Positions 53,004-61,696 of a stretch of DNA of 64,000 nucleotides are shown in pieces; position 1 is the stretch's first letter; the number at the start of each line of letters is the position of its first letter. The stretch is from Sphingomonas yantingensis (GTDB lineage: Bacteria; Pseudomonadota; Alphaproteobacteria; Sphingomonadales; Sphingomonadaceae), in contig NZ_JACIJJ010000002.1 in the NCBI RefSeq assembly GCF_014199325.1, positions 372,001-436,000 on the forward strand, written 5' to 3'. Both the position numbers and the translations under genes were made by a program. The notes under the pieces are model-generated. The model saw only the letters and a program-made list of their open reading frames with translations. It had not been told where the DNA came from and searched no databases.

Positions 53004-55970
53004 TCAGAATTTGAAGCGGACGCCGACCCGGTACGTGCGGCCAAGCGCATCGTAGAGGGCAGGGTTCGAGAAGAAGGGCGACAGCGCCGGATCCTCGTCG
53101 AACAGGTTGTCGACCTTGAAATAGGCGGTGACCTCTTCGGTCAGGTTATACGTGCCGCCCACGTCCATGTAGAAGGCGCCGGGGACGAAATTGTCCTGGG
53201 GGCTGATCGTCTGGTTGACGGGCGTCGAGACCGGGCAGCTGCCGGGTTCGCACTCGACATAGTTGTTGTTGATCTTGCCGCTCGTGAACCAGCGCTCCTG
53301 AAGGAGGAGCGAGAACTGGTCGTTCGAATAGCTTTGCGTGACCAGCCACTTCCAGTTCGGCGTCGCGCCGAAGTTCTGGCCGGCGGAGTCGCCGGGAATG
53401 GTCCCGGGCAGGCCGGTGTCGCTGACGTACTTGGCGACGTGCGTGGCCAGGCCTCGCAGCACGAACTGACCCGGCAGGCCCAGCGGATTGCGCCACTGAT
53501 AGCTCGCCTCGATGTCGAAGCCCTCGGTCTCGATCGACGCGAAGTTGAACGACTGGACGTTGATGAAGTTGGGGCCGTTGGGGTTGTTCAGGTTGAACGC
53601 GTTGCACGTCTGCGGAAGGATGTTGCCGAAGCAGTAGTTGACGATGTCGCCCGCCCCCAGGCTGCCGATCACGTCGTCGATTTTGATCTTGTACCAGTCG
53701 AACGATGCGCTGAAGCCGCGGAACCAGGACGGGTTCGACAGCGCGATGCCCGCCGTCGTGTTGCGCGCCAGTTCCGGCGTCAGCGCCGGGTTGCCCGTGG
53801 TGTACTGGAGCGCGAGCACGTTGCGGTTGTTGAAGGGGTCGAAGAAGTTGGGCAGCGTCGTCGTGACGGGTGCTGCGAAGAGCTCCGACAGGTTGGGCGC
53901 GCGGATATCGCGCGACGTCACGCCGCGGATGCGCAGGCCGTCGATCGGCAGCTCCCACGTGCCGCCGATCTTCCACGCCCAGACGGTGCCCGAGGTCGAA
54001 TAGTCGGTGACGCGCACCGCGCCGTTCAGGTTTGCGCGGCCGAGCGCGTCCGAGTTGATGATCGGCAGGTCGACTTCGACGAACCCCTCGACCACGCTAT
54101 AGGCGCCAGTGCCGGGATAGTAGTTGCCGGCGTACCAGTTGGCCCCGCCCGGTAGCAGCACCGGATCAACGGGATAGTTCGCGTTGGCCGGCGCATCGAC
54201 GACACCGCCGCCATAGGGATCGCCGTAAACCCGGTAATATTCGTGCCGCGCCTCACCGCCGAACGCGAAGGAAACCGGCCCGGCCCACGACTCGAACGGC
54301 TGTCCGGAGAAGTTCAGGCTGACCACGTCCTGCGTCTGTCGCGTCCGCTGGAACGGGCCGTTCTCCGGCTGGACGTAGCGGATCGCCGCCTCGGACGGAT
54401 TGCCGCCGATGATGTTGAGCGGCTGGCACCCGTTCGCCCGCGCGACGGGATCGCGGCAGACGATCGTGCCGTCAAGGCTGATCGCGTCGATCGCCTGATT
54501 GAAGCGGCGCGACAGGTGGATGTTGCTGACGTCGATGTCGGAATAGTTCGTGCCGTGCTCGAAATAGATGTCGTAGTTCCAGTCGGTCCCGAACACCGGC
54601 GTCTTGCCCTTGGCGCCGACGACGAAGCGGTACTGGCGGCGGTCGGTATGGACCTGCGTGCTGCCGAGCGCGGCGTTGCTGGTGCCGTAGCGGAAGCTGG
54701 TGATGCCCGCCGCTGCGCACTGGTTCCGGACGATCTGCGGCACGAAGGGATTTGCGCACTGGATCGTCAGGTTCGGGCGGTTCTGGCCGTTGATCGGCTG
54801 ATTCTGGGTCTTCACCTGGCCGATATTGGCGCTGAAATAGAGCTCGTTGCCCGGCGCGAAGTCCCAGCCCAGACGGGTGTAGGTATTGAGGCGCTCGATG
54901 CTCGACTTGATCGAGCGACCCGAGTCGACGTTGCCCGACACGTCGCCGCCCTGGCAGAAGCCGAAGTCGCAACCGCGCACGGTGCCCGCCGCGTCACGCA
55001 CCGGCACGCCGTTCGAGCCGTACTGGAACTGGAACGGATTGCCCGCCTGGTCGAAGGCGATGCCCTGAAGCGGGCCGGCGGTGATGAGGCCGTATTTGGT
55101 GAACCCGATCGACTGGGCGAAGTCGCGCAGGACGAGCTGCGGGTTGCCGTCGTTGGTGATGTTGCGATTGACCAGCGTTCGCTGCGTGAACCAGTCACGC
55201 CCGCCGGCAAGACCGATGCCATAGGGTCCGGGGCCGACACCCGCCTCGTTCCCATATTCAGTGCTGACGACGAAATGGACCGTGTCGTTGAGGAAGCTCT
55301 TGCCGGCGGCCAGCTGGACGAGGACGGTCTCGTCATCGGCATAGTCGGTGATGCTGCCAAGGACGTTGCCCTTGATCCCCTCGAACCGGGTGTCGGTGAT
55401 GAAGTTGACGACGCCGCCGACCGCATCAGAGCCGTAGGACGCCGAGGCACCGCCGTTGACCACGTCGACGCGCTTGATGAGAAGCTGCGGGAACAGGCTG
55501 ACGTCGGGCACGCCGGTGACGTTCGCGCCGACGACGCGCTGCCCGTCGAGCAGCGTCAGGGTGCGGATCGCGCCGACGCCGCGCAGCGAGAAGGAGCTGA
55601 GGCCCTGCTGGCCCGACGAGGTCGAGAAGGTGTTGGTCTGCGTGCCGCTCGACCCCTGAAGCGAGGGGAGCTGGGCGATCGTGGTGAAGACGTTGGGCTG
55701 CGCGTTGGCGGCGATCTGTTCCTCGCCGATCACTGTCGTCGGCGTGGGCGCGTTGAAGCCGCTCGACTGGATGCGCGAGCCGGTGACGACGATGTCCTGC
55801 GCGCGATCGTCGGCCTGGTCCGAGGGCGGGGTCGCCTGCGGCTCGGGCAGCGGGGCGGTATCCTGCGCCATGGCGGGCGCGGCGAGCATGCAGGTGGCGA
55901 GCGCCGCAAGGCTGGCAACGCCGGCGCGGCGCCACGATCGCGCGGACAAGGTGTAATCGCTTCCAGACAT
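53004..55970 (-). CDS. TonB-dependent receptor (oligosaccharide transport)
   Basis: A 988-residue outer-membrane receptor. The ATG at 55970 follows GGGAG and begins a long signal region (SARSWRRAGVASLAALATC, then MLAAPAMAQ). The TonB box is DIVVTGSRI, the plug has VDVVNGGASASYGSDAVGGV and the barrel ends in RTYRVGVRFKF. Receptors of this length and plug type near glycosidases usually import oligosaccharides. Its neighbours (two secreted esterases, the MFS/GH43 operon) suggest xylan fragments. Confidence 0.93.
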   Translation of the reverse strand: MSGSDYTLSARSWRRAGVASLAALATCMLAAPAMAQDTAPLPEPQATPPSDQADDRAQDIVVTGSRIQSSGFNAPTPTTVIGEEQIAANAQPNVFTTIAQLPSLQGSSGTQTNTFSTSSGQQGLSSFSLRGVGAIRTLTLLDGQRVVGANVTGVPDVSLFPQLLIKRVDVVNGGASASYGSDAVGGVVNFITDTRFEGIKGNVLGSITDYADDETVLVQLAAGKSFLNDTVHFVVSTEYGNEAGVGPGPYGIGLAGGRDWFTQRTLVNRNITNDGNPQLVLRDFAQSIGFTKYGLITAGPLQGIAFDQAGNPFQFQYGSNGVPVRDAAGTVRGCDFGFCQGGDVSGNVDSGRSIKSSIERLNTYTRLGWDFAPGNELYFSANIGQVKTQNQPINGQNRPNLTIQCANPFVPQIVRNQCAAAGITSFRYGTSNAALGSTQVHTDRRQYRFVVGAKGKTPVFGTDWNYDIYFEHGTNYSDIDVSNIHLSRRFNQAIDAISLDGTIVCRDPVARANGCQPLNIIGGNPSEAAIRYVQPENGPFQRTRQTQDVVSLNFSGQPFESWAGPVSFAFGGEARHEYYRVYGDPYGGGVVDAPANANYPVDPVLLPGGANWYAGNYYPGTGAYSVVEGFVEVDLPIINSDALGRANLNGAVRVTDYSTSGTVWAWKIGGTWELPIDGLRIRGVTSRDIRAPNLSELFAAPVTTTLPNFFDPFNNRNVLALQYTTGNPALTPELARNTTAGIALSNPSWFRGFSASFDWYKIKIDDVIGSLGAGDIVNYCFGNILPQTCNAFNLNNPNGPNFINVQSFNFASIETEGFDIEASYQWRNPLGLPGQFVLRGLATHVAKYVSDTGLPGTIPGDSAGQNFGATPNWKWLVTQSYSNDQFSLLLQERWFTSGKINNNYVECEPGSCPVSTPVNQTISPQDNFVPGAFYMDVGGTYNLTEEVTAYFKVDNLFDEDPALSPFFSNPALYDALGRTYRVGVRFKF

Positions 55971-56051
55971 CTCTCTCTCCCTGAACCCCGAAAGGCTTGT
56001 CTTGCGGGACCAGTCCCCCGGACCCGGGCGCCGCTTTTCGCGGTCACTCAT

Positions 56052-56070
56052 GATCATATACTATATGATC
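56052..56070. promoter_or_regulatory. Perfect 19-base palindrome upstream of the receptor gene
   Basis: GATCATATA-C-TATATGATC is a perfect nine-plus-nine palindrome 82 bases upstream of the receptor start. Its right half includes CTATATGAT, matching the core of the sites at 52902 and 61580. The distance suits a repressor or activator site at the promoter. GntR-family regulators of sugar-acid or pentose pathways often use such AT-rich palindromes. Confidence 0.55.
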
Positions 56071-56153
56071 TATGCCGATGCCAAGCGATCGTTTCCCTAC
56101 GGGTGCGCGAGAGGCACTCATTCCGGCCGTTGTCGCTTCGTATCAAACTCGAT

Positions 56154-56167
56154 AGATAACGCTACCA
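56154..56167. promoter_or_regulatory. LacI-type operator candidate (AGATAACGCTACCA)
   Basis: On the minus strand it reads TGGTAGCGTTATCT. This matches 11 of 14 positions of the palindromic xyl-box described for the LacI-family XylR of Xanthomonas (as I recall it, TGGTAGCGCTAACA). It lies between the divergent receptor and MFS/GH43 genes, and a LacI-family gene is located at 59552. The match is from memory and is not a search result. Confidence 0.45.
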
Positions 56168-56352
56168 TCCGCTTCATGCGAGAGTCGTTTCCGCTTGTCA
56201 ATACTACGACTATAAGCGTAATCGAAAATAGCGTCGTCACGGGTGGCGAGCGATAAAAGCCAGCCTTTACAGGCAAGGGTTACGTCGAGAGCGAATCGCC
56301 GCGCTCGGTTTCGGCCGCAAGCGAATCGATGTTGACGTTAACGGGAGGGGTG

Positions 56353-57600
56353 ATGAAGGTCGGGCGGATTCCCAAACTTCGCTGGACGATCATCGGGCTG
56401 TTCGTCGGCGCGATGGTCATCAACTATCTGGCGCGATCGGTGCTGGGCGTCGCCGCGCCGGTCATCCTGACCGAGCAGAAGATATCGAACGAGCAATATG
56501 GCTGGATCACCGGCGCCTTTCAGATCGGCGTGATGTTCCAGCCGCTGGCCGGCTACGTCCTCGACGCGATCGGGCTGCGGACGGGTTTCGCGATGTTCGT
56601 CGCGGTGTGGTCGCTCATCACCGCGGCGCACGCCTTTGCCAGCGGCTGGATGGGCTTTGCGGTGCTGCGCGGTGCGCTGGGACTTGCAGAAGGATCGGCG
56701 CAGCCGGCTGGTCAGAAGCTGATCGCCGAGTGGTTTCCCGCCAAGGAGCGCGGGGTTGCCGGCGGCATCTACAATATCGGCGCCTCGTTCGGAGCGGTGT
56801 TCGCGCCGCCGCTGGTCGCATGGGCGGTGATGACGCAGAGCTGGCGGCTCGCCTTCGTCGTCGCGGGCGGCATCGGCCTCGTCTGGGCGGTGCTCTGGTT
56901 CGCGTGGTTCCGCACGCCGCAGCGCCACTTCGCCCTGGGCGCCGCCGAGCGCGACTATATCCTTTCGGGCCAGGAAGCGCGGCTGGCCGCCACCGCCGAG
57001 CGGCCGCGGATCGCCGCGATGCTTCGCCGCCGCGACCTGTGGGGCATCGCGCTGCCGCGGATGCTCGCCGATCCGGTCTGGGGCATGCTCAGCTTCTGGA
57101 TGCCGCTCTACCTCGCGCGCGAGCGGGGTTTCGATCTGGCGGCGATCGCGCTGTTCGCGTGGCTGCCGTTTCTCGCCGCCGACCTCGGCTGTCTCTTCGG
57201 GCCGGCGATCGTGGCTGCGCTTCAGCGGCGGGGCATCGACCTCATTGACGCGCGCCGCGCCGCGTTCACGGTCGGCGCGCTCCTGATGACGGGCATGGCG
57301 TTCGTCGGTATCGTGACCAACCCCTATGCCGCGATCGCGCTCCTGTGCCTGGGCGGGTTCGCGCACCAGACGCTGTCGGTGACGGTCATCACGATGGCGA
57401 GCGACCTGTTCCGCCGCAACGAGGTGGCGACCGCAGCCGGGCTGGCGGGGTTCGCCGGTAACCTTGGCGTGCTGGTCTTCTCGCTCCTCCTCGGCAAGAT
57501 GGTCGACGATGTCGGCTACGAGCCCTTTTTCGTCATCCTCGGCGTGCTCGACCTGATCGGCGCGCTGCTCCTCTGGACGCTGGTACGCAAGCCGCGATGA
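56353..57600 (+). CDS. MFS transporter (anion:cation symporter family, hexuronate/oligosaccharide type)
   Basis: A 415-residue 12-helix MFS carrier. The ATG at 56353 follows GGGAGGGG. TM1 carries the ExuT-like LRWTIIGLFVGAMVINYLAR, and DAIGLRTGFAMF and AEWFPAKERGVAGGIYNIGA are typical of the anion:cation symporter family. It overlaps the GH43 gene by four bases, so importer and intracellular glycosidase are made together. The cargo is inferred to be a xylooligosaccharide or a glucuronosyl sugar. Confidence 0.93.
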   Translation: MKVGRIPKLRWTIIGLFVGAMVINYLARSVLGVAAPVILTEQKISNEQYGWITGAFQIGVMFQPLAGYVLDAIGLRTGFAMFVAVWSLITAAHAFASGWMGFAVLRGALGLAEGSAQPAGQKLIAEWFPAKERGVAGGIYNIGASFGAVFAPPLVAWAVMTQSWRLAFVVAGGIGLVWAVLWFAWFRTPQRHFALGAAERDYILSGQEARLAATAERPRIAAMLRRRDLWGIALPRMLADPVWGMLSFWMPLYLARERGFDLAAIALFAWLPFLAADLGCLFGPAIVAALQRRGIDLIDARRAAFTVGALLMTGMAFVGIVTNPYAAIALLCLGGFAHQTLSVTVITMASDLFRRNEVATAAGLAGFAGNLGVLVFSLLLGKMVDDVGYEPFFVILGVLDLIGALLLWTLVRKPR

Positions 57601-59201
57601 GCCTGATCCGCAATCCCATCCTGCCGGGCTTCAATCCCGATCCCTCGATCGTGCGCGTCGGCGCGGATTTCTATATCGCCACCTCGACGTTCGAGTGGTT
57701 TCCGGGCGTGCAGATCCATCACAGCCGGGACCTTATCCACTGGCGGCTGGCGGGCCGGCCGCTGGTCCGGCCCGCACAGCTCGACATGCGCGGCGATCCG
57801 GATTCGTGCGGGGTGTGGGCGCCCGATCTCACGCACGCGCATGGCCGCTTCTGGCTCGTCTATACCGACGTCAAGCGATACGGGACGACGACGGTCGACG
57901 GCGCGACCGGCGTGTCGCTGCGCGATTTCCGCAATTACCTCGTCACGTGCGAGACCGTGGACGGCGAGTGGTCGGACCCGGTGTTCCTCAATGCCAGCGG
58001 GTTCGATCCGGCGCTGTTCCACGACGATGACGGGCGGACATGGCTCGTCAACATGCTGTGGGACCATCGCCCCGGCCATGGCCGCTTCGCCGGGATCGTC
58101 GTGCAGGAGTACGATCATGCGACCGGCGCGCTGGTGGGCGAGCCCCGCAACATCTTCCCCGGCACCGACCGCGGCTTCACCGAGGCGCCGCATCTCTACA
58201 AGCGTGACGGCTGGTACCACCTGCTCGTGGCCGAGGGGGGCACGGGCTGGAACCACGCCGCGGTGATGGCGCGCTCGCGCAACCTGTTCGGCCCATACGA
58301 GGTGCACCCCGACGGCGCGGTGCTGACCGCGGGCGGCCGACGCGAGGGGGCGCTGACGCGGGCGGGCCACGCCGATATCGTCCACCTCGAGGACGGGACG
58401 CCGTGGATGGCGTATCTTTGCGGTCGGCCGGTGGGGGACAGCGAACGCTGCACGCTGGGGCGCGAGACCGCGATCCAGCCGATGGCGTGGGGTGCCGACG
58501 GCTGGCTGCGCACGGTGGCGGGCGATGCCGTGCCCGATCCCGCGCCGCAATCGCCGCTTCCGCCCGCACCGTGGGACGAGGCAGGGTGGGACGGCGGCTT
58601 CGACGGCCCCGACCTGCCGGCGCCGCTGCAATGGCTGCGCAGTCCGTATCCCGAGCGGCTGTTAAGCCTGACCGAGCGGCCGGGGTTCCTGCGCCTCCAT
58701 GGCCGCGACACGGTGGGCAGCCTGTTCGAGCAGGCGCTGGTCGCCCGCCGCCAAACCGACTTCGCCTATCGCGCCGAAACGCGCGTCGAGTTCGAGCCGC
58801 GCGACTTTCAGGCGGCGGCGGGGCTGATCTGCTACTACAACAGCACCAAGTTCCATTACCTGCACCTGAGCCGCGACGGCGACGCGCGCGTGCTCCAGCG
58901 CATGACCGCCAGCCCCGAAAGCGGCGCGGTCGAGATGGTCGTGCTGGGCGAACTCCCCGCCGGCCCGATCGAATTGGCGGTCGAGGTCAACGGCGTGACC
59001 CTCCGCTTCTTCTGGCGCGCCGACGGGGGCGAATGGCAGGCGGCGGGCGAGCCGCTTGACGCCAGCATCCTGTCGGACGAGGCGACGCTGCCGGGCCTGC
59101 CCAACTTCACCGGCACGTTCGTTGGGATGGCGTGCCAGGACATGAGCGGGCGGGGGACGCCGGCGGATTTCGCGTGGTTCCGGTATGCGGGGCGGGGGTA
59201 G
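57597..59201 (+). CDS. GH43 beta-xylosidase (XynB-like)
   Basis: A 534-residue inverting glycosidase, length and layout as in GH43 subfamily 11 xylosidases: five-bladed propeller (1-310) then a beta-sandwich domain (330-530). The catalytic base is D15 (FNPDPS), the pKa-modulating aspartate D137 (GFDPALF) and the acid E196 (FTEAPH). It has no signal peptide, so it acts in the cytoplasm on sugars brought in by the coupled MFS carrier. Alpha-L-arabinofuranosidase activity cannot be excluded. Confidence 0.94.
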   Translation: MSLIRNPILPGFNPDPSIVRVGADFYIATSTFEWFPGVQIHHSRDLIHWRLAGRPLVRPAQLDMRGDPDSCGVWAPDLTHAHGRFWLVYTDVKRYGTTTVDGATGVSLRDFRNYLVTCETVDGEWSDPVFLNASGFDPALFHDDDGRTWLVNMLWDHRPGHGRFAGIVVQEYDHATGALVGEPRNIFPGTDRGFTEAPHLYKRDGWYHLLVAEGGTGWNHAAVMARSRNLFGPYEVHPDGAVLTAGGRREGALTRAGHADIVHLEDGTPWMAYLCGRPVGDSERCTLGRETAIQPMAWGADGWLRTVAGDAVPDPAPQSPLPPAPWDEAGWDGGFDGPDLPAPLQWLRSPYPERLLSLTERPGFLRLHGRDTVGSLFEQALVARRQTDFAYRAETRVEFEPRDFQAAAGLICYYNSTKFHYLHLSRDGDARVLQRMTASPESGAVEMVVLGELPAGPIELAVEVNGVTLRFFWRADGGEWQAAGEPLDASILSDEATLPGLPNFTGTFVGMACQDMSGRGTPADFAWFRYAGRG

Positions 59202-59281
59202 GGGCGATTGGCGGTGAGCTGAAGCGCCGCGGAGAGGCTGAAATGTCGGCTTTGGGCTGAAGAGCGGACCAATGCCAACGG

Positions 59282-59482
59282 TCAGAGCCGAGGGCGCCAA
59301 GTATCGTTAGGATATTTGCGTATTCGATCGAGCCACTGCCAAAGAACGAAAGCCAGCCCAAGTCCGCATACGATGACAGCTGCAAACCAGCCGCGATTGC
59401 GGGCTGTGAAGAAGCCCATAATCACCAACCCGACCACAGGAACGCTTAGGGCAAACCAGTCGCGCGTTACAATTTTTTGCAT
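59282..59482 (-). CDS. Possible small two-helix membrane protein
   Basis: A 66-residue frame with two hydrophobic helices (about 9-25 and 33-48) and a charged end (DRIRKYPNDTWRPRL). The GC content is lower than in its neighbours, and there is no clear ribosome site. The membrane-protein pattern makes a shadow less likely, but it remains uncertain. Confidence 0.4.
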   Translation of the reverse strand: MQKIVTRDWFALSVPVVGLVIMGFFTARNRGWFAAVIVCGLGLAFVLWQWLDRIRKYPNDTWRPRL

Positions 59483-59551
59483 GGTCAGCAGCCTAGTCGA
59501 ATACGCCGGGTCTGCAATTGGGGCAAAGCCGACTTGGCCGAAGCAATCCCT

Positions 59552-60562
59552 TCACCTCCGCGGCGCTGCCACCGACTGCCGTTCGACGATCGCATGGTCG
59601 AGGATGCAATCCCCCGGCTCGCCATGTCCCAGCACGCGCGCCAGCGCTTCGGCCGCCAGCCGATGGACCGGCTGGTGGATCGTCGTCAGCGGGGGCCAGA
59701 GCGTGACCGCCGCCGTCGTGTCGTCGAAGCCCGCGACCGACAATTCGCCCGGCACGTCGAGGTGGCGGCGGTGCGCGACCGAGACGACGGCGGCGGCCAT
59801 GTCGTCGTTGCTCGCGAAGATCGCCGTCGGCGGGTTGTCGGCGGCCAGCAGTTGCTCGCCCGCGGCGAGGCCCGAGGCATAGCTGAAATCGCCCTGCGCC
59901 ACGCGGACCTCGACCCCGCCGGCCTCTCGCACGGCAGCGTAGAAGCCGGCCATGCGCTCGGCACTCGCGGCCTGGTCCGGGTTGCCGAGGATGAAGCCCA
60001 GCCGGCGATGGCCGAGGGCCAGCAGGTGCCGCGTCATCTCGTACGCCGCCAGCCGGTCGTCGATGCGGACGCAGGTCGCGCCGGCGACGCCGTGCGCGCC
60101 GACCGCGGCGATCGGCACGCCCGCGGCGCGCAGGATCGAGAGGACGGGCAGCGCCTCACCCAGCGGCGGGGTGACGACGACTCCGGCTAGGCCCGAGGCC
60201 ACCAGCTCCTCGATCGCGGACAAGGGCGGCGGGTGACCGTTCTCACCGCGCAGGAGGATCAGGCGCGCGCCGCGGGTTGAGGCTTCCTCGAACACGCCGG
60301 TCAGGAACTCGCTCATGAACGCGCGGCTGGGGTTGGAATAGAGGATGCCGACGCGCAGCTCGGACGAGGTGACGAGGCTGCGGGCGGCGACATTGGGGGT
60401 ATAGTCCAGCGCCTCGATCGCGCGCTGGACGGCTGCGCGGGTGTCGGCGGCGACGCCGCTCTTGCCGTTGATGACGCGGCTGACCGTCATCGGCGACACC
60501 CCCGCCGCCGCCGCCACGTCGATGATCGTCGCGCCCCGCGCGCCGCGTGCCCCATTCTTCAC
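59552..60562 (-). CDS. LacI family transcriptional regulator
   Basis: A 336-residue LacI-type repressor from a GTG start. The helix-turn-helix is TIIDVAAAAGVSPMTVSRVI (about 12-31), with the hinge helix NVAARSLVTS. The periplasmic-binding-protein-like core starts at ELRVGILYSN. It is the only sugar-type regulator in the xylan locus and is a candidate to bind the site at 56154. No ribosome site is strong. The GH43 gene ends about 350 bases from its 3' end, on the opposite strand. Confidence 0.92.
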   Translation of the reverse strand: MKNGARGARGATIIDVAAAAGVSPMTVSRVINGKSGVAADTRAAVQRAIEALDYTPNVAARSLVTSSELRVGILYSNPSRAFMSEFLTGVFEEASTRGARLILLRGENGHPPPLSAIEELVASGLAGVVVTPPLGEALPVLSILRAAGVPIAAVGAHGVAGATCVRIDDRLAAYEMTRHLLALGHRRLGFILGNPDQAASAERMAGFYAAVREAGGVEVRVAQGDFSYASGLAAGEQLLAADNPPTAIFASNDDMAAAVVSVAHRRHLDVPGELSVAGFDDTTAAVTLWPPLTTIHQPVHRLAAEALARVLGHGEPGDCILDHAIVERQSVAAPRR

Positions 60563-60614
60563 GGATTGGGTCTATCTTTTGTTTGCTGGACGCGAAAGTG
60601 GCCCCGGTCTCAAG

Positions 60615-60635
60615 CCCCTCCCTTCCAGGGAGGGG
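60615..60635 (-). terminator. Perfect hairpin between the esterase and LacI genes
   Basis: CCCCTCCCT (60615-60623) and AGGGAGGGG (60627-60635) form a nine-base stem with a three-base loop. It lies ten bases past the stop at 60645 on the minus strand. No T-run follows, so it may be a REP-like palindrome or an mRNA-stability element as well as a terminator. Confidence 0.5.
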
Positions 60636-60644
60636 AGAAGAAAC

Positions 60645-61571
60645 TTACCGCTTCGGCGCAAGATAGCCGTGCATGGCCATCCAGCGGGTGAAGGCGTCGA
60701 ACCAGCCGGTGCTCGTCGTCGACTTCGGATACATGCCGAAGCCGTGTCCGCCCTGTTCATAGAGATGGAACTCGACCGGGCGCTTGGCATTTCGCCACGC
60801 GTCGATCAGCCCGTATTGTGGCTCGCCGAACAGAGGATCGTCGGCGGCGAGCGCGACGAACATCGGCGGCGCGTCGGCCGGCGCGGGCATCGCGCCGAGC
60901 GGACCGTATATGTTGCCAATGAAGGCGGGCTTGGCATCCCCGCCGTTCAGCGTCGTCGCCATCGTCAGCATCGCGCCGGCGGAGAATCCGACCATGCCGA
61001 TGCGGTCGGGATCGACGCGCCATTCCCTGGCTCGCGATCGAATGAGCGCGAAGGCGGCGCGTGCGTCAGCGATCTGCGGCGCGAGGTTCGCCATCATCGC
61101 CGCCGGGTCGGGCCGGCGCAGCGGGTGCCCGGCACCCGGCGGCGCGGGGGGGGCGGCGAAGGTGGCGAGGTCGGCGGGCGTCTGGTTCAGCCGGTACTTC
61201 AGCACGAACGCCGCGATCCCGCGCGCGTTCAGCGCCTTGGCAACGTCCCAGCCCTCATTCTCCATCGACAGCGTGCGAAAGCCGCCGCCGGGTGTCACCA
61301 CCACCGCCGCGCCTGTGGCCTTGGCCGGATCGGGCAGGAACGGCGTCAGCGTCGCGACCGTCACGTTGCGCGCGAAGACGCTGCCATATTGGCTGTGCCA
61401 GCTTTCCTTGACCGGGGCGTTGGGCAGTTCGCCGGTGTTAAGCGTGATCGCAGTGGGCTGCGCCGGGATCGGTATCGGCGCCATCTTGTCGTTTTGGGCA
61501 TGGGCCGGTGTGACCGCTACCATCGCGAGTCCTGTCGCCATCAGGCGCAGCTTTCGCCATCCTCCCGTCAT
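60645..61571 (-). CDS. Secreted acetylxylan esterase-like hydrolase (BD-FAE type)
   Basis: A 308-residue alpha/beta hydrolase with a signal peptide (residues 1-25, LMATGLAMVAVTPAHA). The triad is S197 (GFSAGA), D244/D245 (AADDPLF) and H276 (GGHGFGM), with oxyanion loop TPGGGF. The segment VVVTPGGGFRTLSMENEGWD is typical of the bifunctional acetylxylan/feruloyl esterase group. The start has TAGGAGA as ribosome site inside a palindrome (61580). It could deacetylate xylooligosaccharides before GH43 action. Confidence 0.88.
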   Translation of the reverse strand: MTGGWRKLRLMATGLAMVAVTPAHAQNDKMAPIPIPAQPTAITLNTGELPNAPVKESWHSQYGSVFARNVTVATLTPFLPDPAKATGAAVVVTPGGGFRTLSMENEGWDVAKALNARGIAAFVLKYRLNQTPADLATFAAPPAPPGAGHPLRRPDPAAMMANLAPQIADARAAFALIRSRAREWRVDPDRIGMVGFSAGAMLTMATTLNGGDAKPAFIGNIYGPLGAMPAPADAPPMFVALAADDPLFGEPQYGLIDAWRNAKRPVEFHLYEQGGHGFGMYPKSTTSTGWFDAFTRWMAMHGYLAPKR

Positions 61572-61579
61572 CGTCGCTC

Positions 61580-61589
61580 TCCTATAGGA
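61580..61589. promoter_or_regulatory. Palindrome TCCTATAGGA overlapping the esterase ribosome site
   Basis: A perfect ten-base palindrome 9-18 bases before the ATG of the esterase-like gene. It shares CCTATAGGAT with the site at 52902. Because it includes the AGGAGA ribosome site (read on the minus strand), a bound protein could also affect translation initiation, but a chance match is possible. Confidence 0.4.
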
Positions 61590-61696
61590 TTTGCGGCTAT
61601 ACTCCTAAAAAGCGGCATGCGGCTTGTCACGAGCCGATTGCATTGCGGCGGACCGTTCGCCGTGAGACGGTGCAGCGCGTTGGGGGAGGCGGGGCG

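Larger units (their letters stand above)
55971..56352. promoter_or_regulatory. Divergent control region of the xylan-type locus (382 bases, no gene)
   Basis: The gap between the receptor and the MFS gene is the longest gene-free stretch of the window and is lower in GC than its surroundings. It contains two palindromic sites (56052-56070 and 56154-56167, listed separately) and the MFS ribosome site GGGAGGGG at 56343-56350. No convincing -35/-10 pair and no small gene was found. Confidence 0.6.

Noticed and set aside
54243..56159. 638-codon plus-strand open frame
   Set aside because: It is antisense to the 988-residue receptor and has shadow-type composition.
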